64,000 nt of DNA from NCBI RefSeq assembly GCF_014306105.1, contig NZ_JACRVF010000005.1, positions 310,001-374,000 of the forward strand, given 5' to 3'. Positions 61,237 to 64,000 of the stretch are shown here, one piece after another. This stretch comes from Pontibacter cellulosilyticus (lineage in GTDB: Bacteria > Bacteroidota > Bacteroidia > Cytophagales > Hymenobacteraceae). Each line of letters opens with the position of its first letter. Within the stretch, counting starts at the first letter, position 1. A program made the translations under genes and the position numbers. The notes under the pieces are model-generated. The model saw only the letters and a list, made by a program, of their open reading frames with translations, made no database searches and was not told the origin of the DNA.

Positions 61237-61701
61237 TTGAGCAAGCTACCAAATCGGGCCTACTTTAGCCCCGGCAACGACTGCCTTAATGCCATACTCG
61301 AAAGTATAAACAGTGCCGAACACTCTCTTAAAATCTGTGTGTTCACCATAAGCGACGACTGGATAACGGAGGCACTGATACGAGCGCATAAGGAAGGGGT
61401 ACATGTGAAAGTATTAACAGACAACGAAAAGTTGTTTGATAAAGGCTCCGACATTAGAAGAATTGCAGCGGCGGGCCTGCCCGTTCGGGTAGACCTGAGC
61501 CAGTACCACATGCACCACAAATTTGTCATTATCGACAACGAAGCTATACTTACCGGTAGTTATAACTGGACCCGCAGTGCCGCCAATTATAACCATGAGA
61601 ACGTGCTGATTACCCACGATCGCGATACTGTTTTAGCTTATTGCCAGGAGTTTGATAGGCTCTGGAACGAAATGGAAGTTTATACTTATCAGCCTGAATA
61701 G
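61237..61701 (+). CDS. Single-HKD phospholipase D-like nuclease
   Basis: A 154-residue protein of the Nuc/mitochondrial-PLD type with one HKD motif: His93-x-Lys95-x4-Asp100 (MHHKFVIID), followed by ILTGSYNWTRSA. Such proteins work as dimers and cut nucleic acids or phosphodiesters. The start is a TTG at 61237. It is the only start-like codon after an in-frame stop, since no ATG occurs before the HKD motif. There is no signal peptide. It is followed 39 bp later by the bestrophin gene. Confidence 0.85.
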   Translation: MSKLPNRAYFSPGNDCLNAILESINSAEHSLKICVFTISDDWITEALIRAHKEGVHVKVLTDNEKLFDKGSDIRRIAAAGLPVRVDLSQYHMHHKFVIIDNEAILTGSYNWTRSAANYNHENVLITHDRDTVLAYCQEFDRLWNEMEVYTYQPE

Positions 61702-61740
61702 TCATACATTATACTTTAGCAATTCCTATTTCTTAAAACT

Positions 61741-62601
61741 GTGATCAACTACAACCCCAAAGACTGGTTCATCTTTATTTTCAGGATTACTAAGGCCGAT
61801 ACGTTTCGCAGATTGCTCCCGCTTATGCTGGCCGTGAGTATATATTCCGGCGCTATTGCTTACGTAGAATTAAATTACCTGAGCACCGAAGAGTCGCAAT
61901 ACATCCGCAATTTTGGCATGATGCACGGGGTGTTGGGCTTTGTAATATCGTTGCTACTTGTATTCAGGACCAACACCGCCTACGACCGTTGGTGGGAAGG
62001 CCGCAAAGTATGGGGAGGCCTCACCAACACCTCACGCAACATGGCTATTAAGGTCAACGCCATGGTACGCGCAGAAGAAGACAAACGCTTTTTCAGGTTG
62101 ATGATCCCAAACTTTGCCTTTGCGCTTAAGAACATGCTGCGCGAGAACGAGAATTTTGAGGAACTGGACCCGGTGCTGGACCTGAAGCGTGGCCGCCATT
62201 TGCCAAACCAGATAGCCGCTGCCATATACAGCCGGGTAAATGCCCTGCACGAAAAGGGTAATTTGTCTAATGCCCAGATGTTAGCCCTAAGCGATGATGT
62301 GAAAGCCCTTACCAACCACACCGGCGCCTGCGAACGCATTAAAAACACGCCTATCCCATTTACCTACAGTGTGTTCATTAAAAAATTCGTTTTCTTTTAT
62401 GTCATCACGCTGCCATTTGGCTGGTCGTTTAGCCTTGGCTATTACATTATACCGGTGGTAGTGCTTATACTTTATGCGCTGGCCAGTTTAGAGCTAATTG
62501 CTGAGGAAATTGAGAATCCCTTTGGTACCGATGACAACGACCTGCCAACTGACCAGATCTGCCACAATATTAGAAAGCATGTCGCAGAGCTATTGAGTTA
62601 A
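61741..62601 (+). CDS. Bestrophin family (UPF0187) anion channel protein
   Basis: A 286-residue membrane protein starting at GTG. The family motif FRTNTAYDRWWEGRKVWGGL lies after the second helix. Other elements are IPFTYSVFIKKFVFFYVITLPFG (in part) and EEIENPFGTDDNDLPTDQIC, a bestrophin Ca-clasp-like C-terminal segment. Bacterial bestrophins are pentameric ion channels. It probably shares a transcript with the PLD-like gene. Confidence 0.9.
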   Translation: MINYNPKDWFIFIFRITKADTFRRLLPLMLAVSIYSGAIAYVELNYLSTEESQYIRNFGMMHGVLGFVISLLLVFRTNTAYDRWWEGRKVWGGLTNTSRNMAIKVNAMVRAEEDKRFFRLMIPNFAFALKNMLRENENFEELDPVLDLKRGRHLPNQIAAAIYSRVNALHEKGNLSNAQMLALSDDVKALTNHTGACERIKNTPIPFTYSVFIKKFVFFYVITLPFGWSFSLGYYIIPVVVLILYALASLELIAEEIENPFGTDDNDLPTDQICHNIRKHVAELLS

Positions 62602-62653
62602 GGCCGGTAAAACAGAAGTATCTATTCTTAAAAGTCCAGCAATTGCCTAAAAG

Positions 62654-62689
62654 AAAAAAGGCCACTCCAGATAAACCGGAATGGCCTTA
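62654..62689 (-). terminator. Rho-independent terminator of the TonB-receptor gene
   Basis: On the minus strand AAGGCCATTCC and GGAGTGGCCTT form a stem with one mismatch, followed by TTTTTTC. Confidence 0.82.
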
Positions 62690-62714
62690 GTAAAACTATA
62701 TGGGTATTATCTAA

Positions 62715-64000
62715 CTATATCTCTACCGTTAAACCTAATGTAAAGCTGGCACCACGTCCTTTGATGTAGTATTGGTCAAACATCAGAAACTGCGAACGAG
62801 CCGGAAAGTAATCAGCATTGAACAGGTTCTCCACACCCAGGTTAAAGGTTGTAGAAGGAGACATCCTGTAAGAGGCTGCAAAATTCACGATACTGTACGG
62901 GCTAACCTTACCTTCGTAAACTTTGTAAAGCCCCGTTGACTCCTGCACCGTAAAGCGATCTCTTTCACCGGAGCCGATCAGGTCTGCTCTCAGGTTCAGG
63001 CTCTTGATTGGAGCATAACGCACATAAGCAGTAAACTTTGGTGCTGATATTCTTTCCCCACCTAAATAAGTATCTTCTGTATCAGTAAATTTACCATTGT
63101 CGTTTACGTCGCGCTTGCCCTCTACATAAGAGTAAGTAGCCCCTACTGTCAGGTCGCGGGTCGGGTTAACATCTGCTGCAATTTCAAAGCCGTGCACGCG
63201 CTCTGGCAGGCGAAGTATGTTGTAAAAGCCGTTCTGCTCCACAAAGCTAGAACCTAGGTCTGACTGGCTAATAAAAGCCGTTGCCTCTACTCTGTAAATT
63301 CTGTTTTCGCTGGCAAAACCCGCTTCATAGTTATTCACAATAACGGCCTCAGTCTGGATAAGCGCGATATCGTTTACCGTTGCCCTACGCAGCAGCACAC
63401 CTAAGTCGGCCACAGAAAAGCCCTGTGAAAAGTTAACAAACGGTTTAAAGTAGTCGAATCGGTTATACTTCAGGCCGCTGTTAAACACCAGGTTGTTGTA
63501 CTGCAATTCTCCACCCTTCACATTTACGCTGTTGCCAAAAGTTTTCGTGTTGTTGTTATAAGGCTTAAGGGTAGTATAGTCCGGCACCCCTATGTTGATG
63601 TTCTCAAAGCGAACGCCACCGTTAAATACTAGGTCGTTAAAGAATTTAGCTTGTAACTGCAGAAACGGTGCTGTGCTTACCATATCCATCTTCGGTACCC
63701 AGGTTCTGCCATCCAGCAATGGCTGTGATGTTACGTCATTCAGCAGGTCAAGTCCATAGATCAGGTCGCCGTTTACGTTACTGCCAAAACCAAACGGGGT
63801 ATTTAGGTCGAAACGCAGGCCTTTTTTAGAAGACTGAATCGTAGACTGACCGCCACCTTCAAATGTTGGGCTATATACAAACACGGTGCTGATGTCCTGT
63901 ACATAGGCGCTTACATTCACGTTGGTGTTCAGGAACAGGCTATCGTAAGAGTACTTCAGCAAACCATTATGGTTCCAGCGGGTGCCTTCCGGAGAGCCTT
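62715..64000 (-). CDS. TonB-dependent outer-membrane receptor, 5' end outside window
   Basis: The C-terminal about 428 residues of a 22-strand outer-membrane receptor. The frame stays open to the window edge (SPEGTRWNHNGLLKY and on). Strand pairs typical of siderophore-type receptors are visible: PFLQLQAKFFNDLVFNGGVRFE, FKPFVNFSQGFSVADLG and NYEAGFASENRIYRVEATAF (in pieces). The TonB-receptor end is YRMSPSTTFNLGVENLFNADYFPARSQ with terminal LGLTVEI. The plug and TonB box lie outside, and the ligand is unknown. A terminator follows. Confidence 0.92.
   Translation of the reverse strand, partial: GSPEGTRWNHNGLLKYSYDSLFLNTNVNVSAYVQDISTVFVYSPTFEGGGQSTIQSSKKGLRFDLNTPFGFGSNVNGDLIYGLDLLNDVTSQPLLDGRTWVPKMDMVSTAPFLQLQAKFFNDLVFNGGVRFENINIGVPDYTTLKPYNNNTKTFGNSVNVKGGELQYNNLVFNSGLKYNRFDYFKPFVNFSQGFSVADLGVLLRRATVNDIALIQTEAVIVNNYEAGFASENRIYRVEATAFISQSDLGSSFVEQNGFYNILRLPERVHGFEIAADVNPTRDLTVGATYSYVEGKRDVNDNGKFTDTEDTYLGGERISAPKFTAYVRYAPIKSLNLRADLIGSGERDRFTVQESTGLYKVYEGKVSPYSIVNFAASYRMSPSTTFNLGVENLFNADYFPARSQFLMFDQYYIKGRGASFTLGLTVEI

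Noticed and set aside
1..64000. CRISPR array, prophage or insertion sequence
   Set aside because: No regularly spaced direct repeats, integrase, transposase or phage structural genes were seen. The repeats present are paired inverted elements between genes.

Overview
The window looks like chromosome from an aerobic member of the Bacteroidota, most likely Cytophagales/Hymenobacteraceae (Pontibacter-like). This placement is inferred from protein types: clade II NosZ with a NosL-NosD-NosF-NosY cluster, DUF1800/DUF1501 proteins with a type IX secretion tail, many small lipoproteins, an ECF sigma factor paired with an anti-sigma/outer-membrane barrel fusion, and several exact TAnnTTTG minus-7 promoter elements. 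No database was searched. No rRNA, tRNA, CRISPR array, prophage or insertion sequence was found. The window opens inside a class II ribonucleotide reductase gene and closes inside a TonB-dependent receptor gene.

Region by region. 1-2.9 kb: 3' part of nrdJ, a paired inverted repeat and a group III truncated haemoglobin. 2.9-4.9 kb: a minus-strand pair (polytopic membrane protein and thioredoxin-like protein) behind an FNR/CRP-like palindrome. 5-8.6 kb: proline dehydrogenase, then an uncharacterised 603-residue protein paired with a QueD-like enzyme. 9-19.7 kb: a nitrous oxide/nitric oxide respiration island, with cytochrome c, nosZ, a membrane protein, nosL, nosD, nosF and nosY on the minus strand, and a small Cys protein, a beta-barrel protein and quinol-type norB on the plus strand. 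The divergent promoters share a second FNR-like palindrome. No nitrite or nitrate reductase is present here. 19.9-26 kb: DUF1800/DUF1501 pair, CoA transferase, ABC-F ATPase. 26-34.4 kb: lone receiver, FMN reductase, a STAS-like/H-NOX pair, M28 peptidase, MsrA, DsbA-like protein and small envelope proteins. 34.7-35.3 kb: a decayed alpha-2-macroglobulin gene. 35.4-37.3 kb: a two-component system. 37.6-44.7 kb: the RDD, SpoIIM, membrane protein, DUF4129, DUF4350, MoxR and DUF58 cluster. 45-52.3 kb: HrpB helicase, class A PBP, MpaB-family protein and class IV aminotransferase. 53.5-56.5 kb: arsenic operon arsR-arsM-acr3-arsC-like with two matching operators. 56.6-64 kb: YceI, EcsC, sigma/anti-sigma-barrel, lipoprotein, PLD-like nuclease, bestrophin and TonB receptor.

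The genes suggest a heterotroph that detoxifies NO with qNor and haemoglobin, senses it with H-NOX, and uses N2O as an accessory electron acceptor. It also resists arsenic by methylation, efflux and arsenate reduction.

The most unusual sequence-level signal is a short word, AAGTATA/TATACTT, scattered through coding and non-coding DNA far above chance. Several families of paired inverted repeats also occupy the gaps between genes, and in some cases sit inside operons.
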